Below are positions 18,762-28,239 of a DNA stretch of 32,611 nt, in pieces (within the stretch, counting starts at the first letter, position 1; each line of letters starts with the position of its first letter). The position numbers and the translations under genes were made by a program. The DNA comes from Flavobacteriaceae bacterium. Its GTDB lineage: Bacteria > Bacteroidota > Bacteroidia > Flavobacteriales > Flavobacteriaceae. The notes beneath the pieces are model-generated. The model saw nothing but the letters and a program-made list of their open reading frames with translations. It was not told the origin of the DNA and did no database searches. Where the stretch lies: assembly GCA_947472705.1 (NCBI GenBank), contig CANJDA010000003.1, positions 1-32,611 on the forward strand. Reading direction: 5' to 3'.

Positions 18762-21011
18762 TTAACCGTTAATTTTTAACTTCATGCCTGGTTTTAAACT
18801 TTCGTTTTTAATACCGTTCCATTTTTTAATATCAGAAGCAGTTACATTATATTTTTTAGCAATGCTGAATAAAGAGTCGCCTTTTTTCACATAATATAAT
18901 TTTACTTCGTCTCTTTCGTTAGCTGTTAAGCTTTCTTTTTTAGAAGATTTTGGTTCGTTAATGGCTACTTCTTTTTTAGAAACGGTTAGTGATGTTCCCA
19001 CTTTAATGTTGTTATCTTCAAGTCCGTTCCATTCTTTAATATCATCGATGCTACTGTTGAACTTGTGTGCAATGCTTCCAATGTTATCGCCTTTTTTAAC
19101 TTTATATTCTACGATTTTAGTCTCTGTTTTTGGTTCATCTGCTTTGGTTGTTTCTTCATTATTGGCCAATGCTATTTTAGAGCCTAATTGCACATTCAAG
19201 TCTTCAAGGTTGTTCCATTTTTTTAAATCTTCTAAACTAACATTGAATTTTTTTGCGATACTAAATAAGTTATCCCCCTTTTGTACTTGATAATAATCTT
19301 TTGGGTTTTGTGCTTCGTTATTATCTGTATCGTTTGAGGCAATACTAGTTTCAACTTTAGAATCTAAAGGTTGTTTTCCTTTCACTTCTTTTCTAACAAT
19401 TGAAACTACTTTTTCGTTTTTGATAATTTTTAAATTGGCTCCTAAAGCAATATTATTGCCTTTGATGTGGTTCCATTTTTTTACTTCAGCTACTGTCACT
19501 CCGTATTTATCAGATATCTCACCTAAGTTATCTCCTTTTTTAACTTTATGGAATTTGATTACATCTTTAAATGAAATCACTTTTTCTTCTTTGAAAACTT
19601 TAGCTGTATTTGAAGCTAAAGCTGAAGTTTCTTTCACAGAAATTATATCTGGTTTTACCACTTTTTTATCATTAGAGGCTATAGCTTCTACTGTATAAAT
19701 TTTTAGTTTTTTTCCAACAGGAGCTTTACTACTTCTAAGATGGTTCCATTTTTTTAAATCGGACATGGCTATACCATATTGAGATGAAATCTCACTTAGG
19801 CTATCTCCTCTCCTCACTCGGTGATATTTCAATCTTGATTTTGTAGTGCTAATAGAATCTCTTGAGGCCAACATGCTTTCATAGGGTCTTTCTCTTCGGC
19901 TTTCTTCGTATTGTACATAAGCATAAATCTTATCTTCATTCGAAGTAAACACTGCTATTTTATCTATTGGCAATCTTAAAAAATGATCTTCTCCAGTTAT
20001 AAAAGGAATAACTTCTCTTTTGTATGATGGATTTAAGAATTGTAATTCTGCTACTGGAACATCCAATAATTGTGAAATTTGTTTGAATGTCATTGTGTTT
20101 TTGATCATTATCGTGTCTGTTGCGAAATGATTTGCAATGGCTTTATCAGGCTGAATACCGTGCTCTTTGTGGTATTCGAAAATATACATGGTTGCTAAGA
20201 ATGCTGGTAAATATCCTTGAGTTTCTTTTGGTAAATATTTTCTAATATTCCAATAATTTTGTTGTCCTCCAGAGCGTCTTATAGCTTTTGCTACATTACC
20301 TGGTCCTGAGTTGTAGGATGCTAATACTAAATCCCAATCACCAAATATTTTGTACATGTTGTTCATGTATTGGGTAGCAGCATTACTTGATTTTAATGGG
20401 TCGTTTCTGTCATCAACATAGGTGTTGATGTTAAGATTGTATTGTTTTCCCGTTTGGTACATAAACTGCCATAAACCTGTAGCGCCTACTCTGGAAACTG
20501 CTCTAGGGTTTAAGGCCGATTCTACTACCGATAAATATTTTATTTCTAAGGGAATATTTTGTGAGGCTAAAGACTCTTCAAACATTGGGAAATAAAACTG
20601 TGAAATTCCCATTAAGCGTTCGAAAGTTCTTTTTCTGTTTTTTAAAAATGACTTGATTACGTTTTCTAGGCCTTGATTGTATTCAATGTTGAAGGGCGAT
20701 TTCTCGTCCATTTTCTTAAGTCTTTCTTTTAAAAGCGCTGTTGGTAATTCATAGTCTACTTTTTCATCTACATTGATGTTTTTAATATCAAGAGATAATT
20801 CGTCATACAAATCCAAGCTGGCTAATTCTTTCATCCAAAGGCTATCAATACAAGAAGCTATTTTGTCGTGAACAAAAGTGGCTTTGATAGAATCTAAGAC
20901 TTGTTTATTTGATAAATCTTTTTTGAACGGTGCAATACTTAGGTCGTCTTGTGCAAAAATTGCCGTAGATGCCAATAGTAGGGCTAACGTTATTATTTTT
21001 TTAATATTCAT
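18762..21011 (-). CDS. MltD-like lytic transglycosylase with five LysM domains
   Basis: 749 aa; signal peptide; SLT domain (LSVVESALNPRAVSRVGATGLWQFMYQTG); five LysM copies (RRGDSLSEIS.., KKGDNLGEIS.., QKGDNLFSIA.., KKGDNIGSIA.., KKGDSLFSIA..). Confidence 0.95.
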   Translation of the reverse strand: MNIKKIITLALLLASTAIFAQDDLSIAPFKKDLSNKQVLDSIKATFVHDKIASCIDSLWMKELASLDLYDELSLDIKNINVDEKVDYELPTALLKERLKKMDEKSPFNIEYNQGLENVIKSFLKNRKRTFERLMGISQFYFPMFEESLASQNIPLEIKYLSVVESALNPRAVSRVGATGLWQFMYQTGKQYNLNINTYVDDRNDPLKSSNAATQYMNNMYKIFGDWDLVLASYNSGPGNVAKAIRRSGGQQNYWNIRKYLPKETQGYLPAFLATMYIFEYHKEHGIQPDKAIANHFATDTIMIKNTMTFKQISQLLDVPVAELQFLNPSYKREVIPFITGEDHFLRLPIDKIAVFTSNEDKIYAYVQYEESRRERPYESMLASRDSISTTKSRLKYHRVRRGDSLSEISSQYGIAMSDLKKWNHLRSSKAPVGKKLKIYTVEAIASNDKKVVKPDIISVKETSALASNTAKVFKEEKVISFKDVIKFHKVKKGDNLGEISDKYGVTVAEVKKWNHIKGNNIALGANLKIIKNEKVVSIVRKEVKGKQPLDSKVETSIASNDTDNNEAQNPKDYYQVQKGDNLFSIAKKFNVSLEDLKKWNNLEDLNVQLGSKIALANNEETTKADEPKTETKIVEYKVKKGDNIGSIAHKFNSSIDDIKEWNGLEDNNIKVGTSLTVSKKEVAINEPKSSKKESLTANERDEVKLYYVKKGDSLFSIAKKYNVTASDIKKWNGIKNESLKPGMKLKING
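18765..19826 (-). repeat. Five LysM-encoding repeats
   Basis: Recurring ttccattttttaa / ccttttttaac-type sequence on the plus strand, encoding the KKWN and KKGD motifs of each LysM unit. Confidence 0.85.
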
Positions 21012-21047
21012 ATATTTTGGTATAATTGGTATTTGTCAAATTTTTGG

Positions 21048-21088
21048 GTTGTAAACCTTACTTGTTTACAACGTAAATACTTGTATTT
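21048..21088. promoter_or_regulatory. Two adjacent dyad-symmetric elements between pgk and the LysM/SLT gene
   Basis: GTTGTAAAC-CTTACTT-GTTTACAAC (21048-21072, perfect 9-bp arms) followed by AAATAC-TT-GTATTT (21075-21088). Confidence 0.55.
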
Positions 21089-21107
21089 TATTATGTTGCT
21101 TATAAAA

Positions 21108-22295
21108 TTAATTCATAATAGCTGCAATTCCTGGAAGTACTCTTCCTTCTAACATTTCTAACATGGCGCCACCGCCGGTAGATACATAACTCATTTTATC
21201 TTCTAATCCGAATTGTTTTACTGCTGCTACCGAATCTCCACCTCCTACTAGTGAGAATGTGCCATTTGCTGTAGCTTCGGCTATATAATTTCCTAAGGCA
21301 ATTGTTCCTTTTGCAAAGTTTTCCATTTCAAAAACACCTAGGGGGCCGTTCCAAAGAATGGTTTTTGAGGCCATGATTACTTCTTTGAAATTTTCCAAAG
21401 ATTTTGGTCCGGCATCTAATCCTTGCCAACCTTCCGGGATTTCACGAACATCAACTATTTGTGTATTGGCATCATTTGAAAAGGCATCAGCTGCAATTAC
21501 ATCAACAGGGATGTGAATTTGAACGTTTTTTTGTTTGGCTAAGCGCAAAATTTCTAATGCTAATTCTTGTTTATCATCTTCACAGATTGAATTTCCAATT
21601 TTTCCTCCTAACGCTTTTACAAAAGTGAATGTCATTCCGCCACCAATAATCATGTGGTCTACTTTGTCTAAAATGTTTTCGATAACTGTGATTTTAGAAG
21701 ATACTTTTGAACCTCCTAGTACTGCAGTTACTGGTTTTACCGAGTTATTTAATACACGGTTTAAGCTTTCTATTTCTTTAGCTAAAAGTAATCCGAAACA
21801 TTTGTTGTTCTCGAAAAACTTAGCGATTATGGTTGTAGATGCATGGGCTCTGTGAGCTGTTCCGAAAGCATCGTTTACATATATATCTCCAAGTGATGCT
21901 AATTCTTTGGCGAAATTTTCATCACCTGCTTCTTCTTCTTTGTAAAAACGAAGGTTTTCTAAAAGTAAAACTTCGCCTTGCTTTAAGTTTAGGGCTGCTT
22001 TTTGAGCTATATCCCCTCTACAATCGGGGGCAAATTGAACTGTTATTCCTAAAACTTCTGAGCATTTTGCTGCTATATGTCTTAGTGAAAACTGGTCTTC
22101 TTTTCCTTTGGGTCTCCCTAGATGTGACATCAAAATTACACTTCCTCCTTCGGCTAAAATGGCATCAATGGTGGGCTTTGCGGCTTCAATTCGAGTAGCA
22201 TCGGTCACGTTGAAATTTTCGTCTAAAGGAACGTTAAAGTCTACGCGAATAATGGCTTTTTTTCCATTGAAATTAAAATCCTGAAGTGTTTTCAT
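21108..22295 (-). CDS. pgk: Phosphoglycerate kinase
   Basis: 395 aa; [49 protein letters not shown]. Confidence 0.98.
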   Translation of the reverse strand: MKTLQDFNFNGKKAIIRVDFNVPLDENFNVTDATRIEAAKPTIDAILAEGGSVILMSHLGRPKGKEDQFSLRHIAAKCSEVLGITVQFAPDCRGDIAQKAALNLKQGEVLLLENLRFYKEEEAGDENFAKELASLGDIYVNDAFGTAHRAHASTTIIAKFFENNKCFGLLLAKEIESLNRVLNNSVKPVTAVLGGSKVSSKITVIENILDKVDHMIIGGGMTFTFVKALGGKIGNSICEDDKQELALEILRLAKQKNVQIHIPVDVIAADAFSNDANTQIVDVREIPEGWQGLDAGPKSLENFKEVIMASKTILWNGPLGVFEMENFAKGTIALGNYIAEATANGTFSLVGGGDSVAAVKQFGLEDKMSYVSTGGGAMLEMLEGRVLPGIAAIMN

Positions 22296-22323
22296 TTGGC
22301 TTTATGGTGTGTTTGAATCTCTG

Positions 22324-22331
22324 CAAATATA
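22324..22331 (-). promoter_or_regulatory. Candidate -7 element for pgk
   Basis: Minus strand TATATTTG 28 nt upstream of the pgk ATG; no TTG at the expected -33 spacing. Confidence 0.45.
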
Positions 22332-22448
22332 GTAAAATATAATTTCATCGGTCTTTTTTGTGCTTTTATCGATGATTTTTAAGAAAATTTTAAGGTTTAT
22401 CGAATTAATTTTCAATTGATTACAAAAGAAAGGTGGTTGTTTTGCTTT

Positions 22449-22805
22449 TTATTGTTTTGGGTTATTTAGTTCATCTATGTAATTGTTTATTTGTTGGATT
22501 TTTTCGAAGGGAAGTTGTTTTATTTTTTGGGTTATGGTTTGACTAGCCTTTTTTTGTATTAGTTTATGCATCGGATGTTCATCGGGAGTATTGCTATTTT
22601 TATCGGGAATCCAAACAAAAAGATCATCTATGGTACAATGGAGTTGGAGACATATTTTTTCAAGGTATTTAAATGGGATGCTCTTGACATTGTTGTTTAA
22701 TAATCGGCTAGCTGTGTAATACGGTATTTCGCATTGATGAAGAAATTTATTAGTATTTTCAATGCCTTTGCTTTGTAATGCCTGTTGGAGGTTTAGTTTT
22801 AACAT
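22449..22805 (-). CDS. XRE/Cro-type helix-turn-helix transcriptional regulator
   Basis: 118 aa; CEIPYYTASRLLNNNVKSIPFKYLEKICLQLHCTIDDLFVW. Confidence 0.85.
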   Translation of the reverse strand: MLKLNLQQALQSKGIENTNKFLHQCEIPYYTASRLLNNNVKSIPFKYLEKICLQLHCTIDDLFVWIPDKNSNTPDEHPMHKLIQKKASQTITQKIKQLPFEKIQQINNYIDELNNPKQ

Positions 22806-23050
22806 TTTACTATTTCTTTTAAGGATATACTTGTTTTGGTTTTTGCAAAAACTGTTCCATTTTTAATATGGCTTATTTCGTATTGACTAACATCTGTTTT
22901 ATATATTGATTTGTAGGTTTCGTATTGTGATTTGCTTTTGATGTTTTGTGTAAAAGAGGTTTTGATATTTGCAATATTTATTTCGATTTATGCAAAACAG
23001 GTAATGGTTTGAGTCTGGAGGTTATATTTCAGATAGCAAAATATTTCTTC

Positions 23051-23058
23051 TATATTTG
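23051..23058 (+). promoter_or_regulatory. Candidate -7 element for holB
   Basis: TATATTTG ending 4 nt before the ATG at 23063; no TTG at -33 spacing. Confidence 0.4.
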
Positions 23059-23062
23059 CTTT

Positions 23063-24214
23063 ATGCAGTTTTCTGAAATACTTGGACAGGATTATATTAA
23101 AAACCATTTGGTTAAGAGTGCTTTAGCGGGTAGGATTCCGCATGCACAATTGTTTATTGGGCCAGAAGGTTGTGGTACTTTAGCAATGGCTGTGGCTTAT
23201 GCTCAGTTTGTGTTGTGTAACAATGTGGGTACAGAAAATAGTGGCGGGAATGAGAGTTGTAACTTAAAATTTCAATCGCTTTCGCATCCTGATTTGCATT
23301 TTGTATATCCTAATGTAGCTAATGAGGATGTGAAATCTAAACCAAAGAGTGCTGATTTTATAATGGATTGGCGAGAGTTTTTGATGGCGAATCCTTATGG
23401 GGGTTTGTTTGATTGGTATAAGCATTTGGGTGTTCAGAATAAGCAAGGAGAAATTCGGGTAGATGATGCGCAGGATATTTTGAAGTCATTGGCGCTTAAA
23501 TCGTATGAGGGAGGTTATAAAATTATGATTGTTTGGATGGCGGATAAGCTTAATATTGCTGCTTCGAATAAATTATTGAAGCTATTAGAAGAGCCACCTG
23601 AAAAGACTTTGTTTCTTTTGATTTCGGAAAATGAAGAAGACATTATACAAACGATACGATCGCGTTGTCAAGTATTGCATTTTGGGGCATTACCCGAAGC
23701 AGTAATTGCAAAAGCGATGCGAGAAAAGTATTTTTTGGATGAGGCATCAGCAGTAAAAGTGGCACATCAGGCGCAAGGAAATTATAATAAGGCTTTGCAT
23801 ATTTTGAATAATGACACGGATGATTTACCATTTGAAAAATGGTTTGTGGATTGGGTTAGAGCGGCTTTTAGAGCAAAGGGAAATGCGGCAGCGATACAGG
23901 ATTTAATATTATGGAGTGAAGAAATTGCCGGTTTGGGGCGAGAAGGACAAAAGCAGTTTCTAAATTATTGTATCATGATGTTTCGACAAGCATTATTGAT
24001 GAATTATGGAACTGGAAAATTGGTTTATTTTGAGCCTAGTGTTGAGAAATTTCGATTAGAAAATTTTGCTCCTTTTGTAAATGGTGCAAACATAAATGGT
24101 ATTTTTAAAGAGCTTTCGGATGCTATTTACCATATTGAAAGGAATGGAAATGCTAAAATTATTTTGACTGATTTATCTATAAAACTTACGCGTTTAATTC
24201 ATAAAAATGAATAG
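23063..24214 (+). CDS. holB: DNA polymerase III subunit delta' (start reassigned from 22946)
   Basis: 383 aa from MQFSEILGQDYIKNHLVKSALAGRIPHAQLFIGPEGCGT; SNKLLKLLEEPPEKTLFLLI...TIRSRCQ; the 39 aa upstream in the ORF track do not resemble the family. Confidence 0.92.
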   Translation: MQFSEILGQDYIKNHLVKSALAGRIPHAQLFIGPEGCGTLAMAVAYAQFVLCNNVGTENSGGNESCNLKFQSLSHPDLHFVYPNVANEDVKSKPKSADFIMDWREFLMANPYGGLFDWYKHLGVQNKQGEIRVDDAQDILKSLALKSYEGGYKIMIVWMADKLNIAASNKLLKLLEEPPEKTLFLLISENEEDIIQTIRSRCQVLHFGALPEAVIAKAMREKYFLDEASAVKVAHQAQGNYNKALHILNNDTDDLPFEKWFVDWVRAAFRAKGNAAAIQDLILWSEEIAGLGREGQKQFLNYCIMMFRQALLMNYGTGKLVYFEPSVEKFRLENFAPFVNGANINGIFKELSDAIYHIERNGNAKIILTDLSIKLTRLIHKNE

Positions 24215-24216
24215 AT

Positions 24217-24600
24217 ATGAATAATACAGCTTCAATATTAGTGCTTGTTTTTTTGGCTGTTACCTTTATACAATCGGCCTATGATAAGGTTTTTGGTTGG
24301 CAGGAGAATGTGGATTGGCTTAAAGGACATTTTGCAAAGACAGTATTAAAAGATTTTGTCCCAATGGCTTTGATTATATTGGTTGTTTTGGAATTGATAA
24401 CAGGCGTTTTGACTCTAGCTGGTTGTGTTGAATTACTAGTGAATGGTGGTAGAACTTTTGGTTTTTATGGTGCTGTTTTTTCTAGTATTACATTGATATT
24501 GATGCTTTTAGGCCAGCGATTGGCTAAGGATTATGATGGTGCACGAACTGTTGCCATTTATTTTATTCCTTCTATATTGGCTGTATTTTGGTTGAGTTAA
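24217..24600 (+). CDS. DoxX-like membrane protein
   Basis: 127 aa, four hydrophobic helices; FIQSAYDKVFGWQ...GARTVAIYFIPSILAVFWLS. Confidence 0.75.
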   Translation: MNNTASILVLVFLAVTFIQSAYDKVFGWQENVDWLKGHFAKTVLKDFVPMALIILVVLELITGVLTLAGCVELLVNGGRTFGFYGAVFSSITLILMLLGQRLAKDYDGARTVAIYFIPSILAVFWLS

Positions 24601-24615
24601 ATCAGTCTACTTCAT

Positions 24616-24649
24616 AAAAAAAGCCTCGTAAATATCGAGGCTTTTTTTT
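24616..24649. terminator. Bidirectional intrinsic terminator between convergent DoxX and OmpH genes
   Basis: aaaaaaagcctcg-taaatat-cgaggctttttttt; stem usable on both strands with A/T tails. Confidence 0.88.
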
Positions 24650-24667
24650 AGGATTGACTAAGAGAGA

Positions 24668-25219
24668 CTATTTCTTTTCTTCTTTTTTATCAGATGATTT
24701 GTATTTATCGTTGATTAATTTTATGACTTCTTTGGTGATGTCATAGTTATCTTTAGCGTATAAAATACTTTGAGCATCGCCCGTTCCGTATATATAATCA
24801 TAGCCTTTTTCTTTACCATAATCTTTGATGACTTTTTTATAAACTTTTACCAAAGTATCCATTTCAACACTGCTTTCTTGTTGTAATTGTTGTAGCATAG
24901 CTTGTTGAGCATAATTTAGTTTTTGCTCTCGGTCTTGAAGTTCAGCACCTTTTTGTTGTGCCCAAGCTTGACCGTTTTTCATAGCATCTTGTTTAAAGCT
25001 TGCTGCTTCAGATTTGAAACGATTTACTTCAGCTTCTAACTGATTGCCCATTACTTTGGATTTGTCTTTGTATTTAGCTTCGATATCTTTTGCTTCTGTA
25101 GATTCTTCCATCAATTTTGACGTATCAATGTAAGCCGTTTTGAATTCTTTTGCAGGAGTAGTTTTATTACATGAAATAATTAAAATTACTAATGCAAAAA
25201 GGATGATTGTTTTTTTCAT
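24668..25219 (-). CDS. OmpH/Skp-family periplasmic chaperone-like lipoprotein
   Basis: 183 aa; lipobox-like LVILIISCNK; AYIDTSKLMEESTEAKDIEAKYK..., coiled-coil Q/E/K-rich middle, YDITKEVIKLIND end. Confidence 0.85.
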   Translation of the reverse strand: MKKTIILFALVILIISCNKTTPAKEFKTAYIDTSKLMEESTEAKDIEAKYKDKSKVMGNQLEAEVNRFKSEAASFKQDAMKNGQAWAQQKGAELQDREQKLNYAQQAMLQQLQQESSVEMDTLVKVYKKVIKDYGKEKGYDYIYGTGDAQSILYAKDNYDITKEVIKLINDKYKSSDKKEEKK

Positions 25220-25247
25220 TTATAAAAGGATAAAATTGTTTTGGTTT

Positions 25248-25255
25248 CAAAAGTA
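25248..25255 (-). promoter_or_regulatory. Candidate -7 element for the OmpH gene
   Basis: Minus strand TACTTTTG (TAnnTTTG) 28 nt upstream of the ATG. Confidence 0.4.
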
Positions 25256-25465
25256 TAAAAATAATTTACGATAATCTAAAGTTAGAAAAACAGCCCCATA
25301 CTCTTTTTTTATTAAATAGTCAATAATTATAATTGGATTAAATGCTATAATTAATAACTATAATGATTAACTTGAAATAAAGGCTTTTTATGGACTTTCT
25401 CGTTTTAGACGTCTATTAACTTATTTAGGTGGGTTTAAATTAATTTTAGGTCTTTTAAATGCTTT

Positions 25466-26311
25466 TTAGGCATTTTTAATTACATAAATATGTGATGAAT
25501 ATTCATTTGTTCGTTTTCCATTGATATTGGACTTCCAGCCTACAAAAAATGCTTTAATAAAATTCATTTTACCTGTTTTGTATTTTTCGGAAAGTAAGCT
25601 TACATAAAAGCTATCGAATTTCATAGGGAGAGTATTGACTAATTTCAATTCTTTATTCTTGAATATTTTTTCGATACTTGTTTTGGAGAAGTGCCAAATA
25701 TGTCTTGGAACATCATAAGCGGCCCAAAATTTACCGTAAAAATTGGCATCAAAAGATTTAAAATTAGGAACCGCAATTATAATTGTTCCTGAAGGTTTTA
25801 GTAATCTTTTTAATTCGGTGATGTATTCTTCTAAATTTGGGACATGTTCTAAAACATGCCACATAGTTATTACGTCAAAGGAATTGTTCTCTAATGAATT
25901 AAAACTATCGGCAAAAGTTACTCCTTTGTTAATGGCGCTATTTTTGGCTTTTTCATTGGGTTCTATTCCTACTATTTGCCAGCCTGCTTGCTTTGCCACT
26001 ACTAAAAAGTCACCCGTTCCTGCTCCTATATCTAAAAGTTTCCCTTTTGGAGATTGCTGATTGATTAGCTTTAGTTTGTTTTTTAAAGCTATTCCTTTTA
26101 TAAATTGGTATCCTTTTTCAAATAAGGATCGTTTACCATCTGTATGCGAAATATAGTCATCGCTTTCATAATAACTTGGTAAATTCTCTGGACTTGGTTT
26201 AGGAAACGTAATCAATAAATCATATTCTGGATTATGATGCAATTCGAAAATTTCTTTTGAAACAGAATAATCTCTAACTTTTTGATAAAAAATATTGTTT
26301 TGGAAAATCAT
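25466..26311 (-). CDS. Class I SAM-dependent methyltransferase
   Basis: 281 aa; LLDIGAGTGDFL, IVGIEPNEKA, FDVITMWHVLEHVPNLEEYITELKRLLKPSGTIIIAVPN. Confidence 0.92.
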   Translation of the reverse strand: MIFQNNIFYQKVRDYSVSKEIFELHHNPEYDLLITFPKPSPENLPSYYESDDYISHTDGKRSLFEKGYQFIKGIALKNKLKLINQQSPKGKLLDIGAGTGDFLVVAKQAGWQIVGIEPNEKAKNSAINKGVTFADSFNSLENNSFDVITMWHVLEHVPNLEEYITELKRLLKPSGTIIIAVPNFKSFDANFYGKFWAAYDVPRHIWHFSKTSIEKIFKNKELKLVNTLPMKFDSFYVSLLSEKYKTGKMNFIKAFFVGWKSNINGKRTNEYSSHIYVIKNA

Positions 26312-26337
26312 ATAAAAGCTGTATTGGTAAGACTTGA

Positions 26338-26345
26338 CAAAGATA
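26338..26345 (-). promoter_or_regulatory. Candidate -7 element for the methyltransferase gene
   Basis: Minus strand TATCTTTG (TAnnTTTG) 26 nt upstream of the ATG; abuts the parS-like site. Confidence 0.45.
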
Positions 26346-26360
26346 GTTTCACGTGGAACG
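26345..26360. promoter_or_regulatory. parS: parS-like ParB-binding site (second copy)
   Basis: AGTTTCACGTGGAACG: 14/16 identity to TGTTTCACGTGGAACA (reverse complement of canonical TGTTCCACGTGAAACA); the 14-bp core GTTTCACGTGGAAC is intact. Confidence 0.85.
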
Positions 26361-26365
26361 TAAAA

Positions 26366-28237
26366 TTATCTTCCCATATAAATTAATAAAACCGAAACAT
26401 CTGCGGGTGATACTCCGCTAATTCTTGAGGCTTGTGAAATGGTTACTGGGCGAATGGAAGAAAGTTTTTGCTTGGCTTCAATTGACATGGATTTAATTTT
26501 ATTATAATCGAAATTCTCCGGGATTTTGATATCTTCTAATCGGATTAATTTTTCGGCATTATTTCTCTCTTTTTCGATATATCCTGAATATTTCACTTGA
26601 ATTTCGGCTTGTTCTATAATTTCTTTATCTAAATCGTTTTCATTTATATACTGTTGCACTTTTTCGAATTTAAGAATGTCTTCTAATTCAATTTGCGGTC
26701 TAGAGAACACTTTAAACATCTTATCTGTTTGAATCATGGGTGCACTTTCTTTTTCAACTAAAATAGGATTGGCTTCTTCTTGAGTAACACTTGTTTCTTT
26801 GAAAAAATTTACCATTTTTTCGCTTTCATTAAACTTATATTCCATTCTTTTTAATCTCTTTTCAGAGACAAGTCCAATTTCATAAGCCTTAGCAGTTAAG
26901 CGGAAATCTGCATTGTCTTGGCGCAATAAGGTTCTGTATTCAGCACGAGAGGTAAACATTCGGTAAGGCTCTTCTGTTCCTTTTGTGATTAAATCATCAA
27001 TTAAAACGCCTATATAAGCTTCGTCACGACGTAAAATTAATGGCTGTTGTTTATTTACTTTTAAAGCGGCGTTTATACCTGCCATTAATCCTTGTGAAGC
27101 GGCTTCTTCGTATCCTGTAGTGCCGTTAATTTGCCCAGCAAAATATAAGCCTTCAACTAATTTAGTTTCTAAAGTATGTTTTAACTGTGTAGGCGGAAAA
27201 TAATCATATTCTATAGCGTATCCTGGCCGAAAGAATTTTACTTTCTCAAACCCTTCTACAGAGCGTAAAGCTTTAAATTGAATGTCTTCAGGTAAAGAAG
27301 TTGAGAAGCCATTAACGTATACTTCTACTGTGTCCCATCCTTCAGGTTCAACAAATAATTGATGTCTTTCTTTATCGGCAAAACGGTTTATTTTATCTTC
27401 AATAGACGGGCAATATCTTGGTCCAATACTTTTAATTCGTCCGTTGAACATTGGAGAACGATCAAATCCTTCACGTAGTATATTGTGTACTTCGTTTGAA
27501 GTATAGGTCATATGACACAATTTTTGGTGTGTCAAAGGTTTAGTTTCATCCGAATAAGAGAACTTATCTGGAACTAGATCACCAGGCTCCTCTCTCATTT
27601 TAGAATAATCTAATGAACGTCCATCAACTCTAGGCGGTGTACCTGTTTTCATTCTCCCTGATTCAAAACCTGCTTTTATTAAATCTTCAGTAATTCCATA
27701 TGCAGCGCTTTCTCCTGCTCTTCCCCCACCAAATTGTTTGTCACCAATATGAATTAAGCCGTTAAGAAAAGTGCCATTAGTTAGTACTACTGTTTTTGCT
27801 TTAATTTCAATTCCCAAAGAAGTTATTACTCCTTCAATTTTATTATTGGTAATTAATAAACCTTTCACCATTTCTTGATAGAAATCAAGATTAGGTGTGC
27901 GTTCTAACATTAATCTCCATTCTTCAGAAAAGCGCATACGATCTGATTGTACCCTTGGCGACCACATGGCTGGGCCTTTAGACTTGTTAAGCATTTTGAA
28001 CTGTACGGCTGTTTTATCAGAAACGATTCCAGAATACCCACCCAAAGCATCTATTTCTCGAACAATTTGCCCTTTTGCTATACCCCCCATTGCGGGGTTA
28101 CATGACATTTGAGCAATATTTTGAAGACTCATAGTAACCAATAAGGTTGAGCAACCCATGTTGGCTGAAGCTGCCGCTGCTTCACAGCCAGCATGTCCAG
28201 CTCCTACTACTATTGTATCGTACTTTTCTAAAAACAT
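26366..28237 (-). CDS. mnmG: tRNA uridine-5-carboxymethylaminomethyl modification enzyme MnmG (GidA)
   Basis: 623 aa; DTIVVGAGHAGCEAAAASANMG, NPAMGGIAKGQIVREIDALGG, TPPRVDGRSLDYS, RAEYRTLLRQDNADFRLT. Confidence 0.98.
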   Translation of the reverse strand: MFLEKYDTIVVGAGHAGCEAAAASANMGCSTLLVTMSLQNIAQMSCNPAMGGIAKGQIVREIDALGGYSGIVSDKTAVQFKMLNKSKGPAMWSPRVQSDRMRFSEEWRLMLERTPNLDFYQEMVKGLLITNNKIEGVITSLGIEIKAKTVVLTNGTFLNGLIHIGDKQFGGGRAGESAAYGITEDLIKAGFESGRMKTGTPPRVDGRSLDYSKMREEPGDLVPDKFSYSDETKPLTHQKLCHMTYTSNEVHNILREGFDRSPMFNGRIKSIGPRYCPSIEDKINRFADKERHQLFVEPEGWDTVEVYVNGFSTSLPEDIQFKALRSVEGFEKVKFFRPGYAIEYDYFPPTQLKHTLETKLVEGLYFAGQINGTTGYEEAASQGLMAGINAALKVNKQQPLILRRDEAYIGVLIDDLITKGTEEPYRMFTSRAEYRTLLRQDNADFRLTAKAYEIGLVSEKRLKRMEYKFNESEKMVNFFKETSVTQEEANPILVEKESAPMIQTDKMFKVFSRPQIELEDILKFEKVQQYINENDLDKEIIEQAEIQVKYSGYIEKERNNAEKLIRLEDIKIPENFDYNKIKSMSIEAKQKLSSIRPVTISQASRISGVSPADVSVLLIYMGR

Positions 28238-28239
28238 CT

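Noticed and set aside
21404-22198. Several 70-120 aa plus-strand ORFs opposite pgk
   Set aside because: Antisense to a clear pgk gene; no recognisable protein features.
22946-23062. N-terminal extension of the holB ORF (MCKRGFDICN...)
   Set aside because: Does not resemble the delta' family; a -7 promoter element lies within it just before the better ATG at 23063.
25406-25415. 10-bp palindrome TAGACGTCTA in the OmpH-methyltransferase spacer
   Set aside because: Single short palindrome with no partner copy or positional link to a promoter; chance expectation is not low enough.
25457-25478. Hairpin aaatgc-tttttag-gcattttt at the methyltransferase stop
   Set aside because: Short 6-bp AT-rich stem; the T-run is only on the plus strand, where no upstream gene needs termination, so functional assignment is unsupported.
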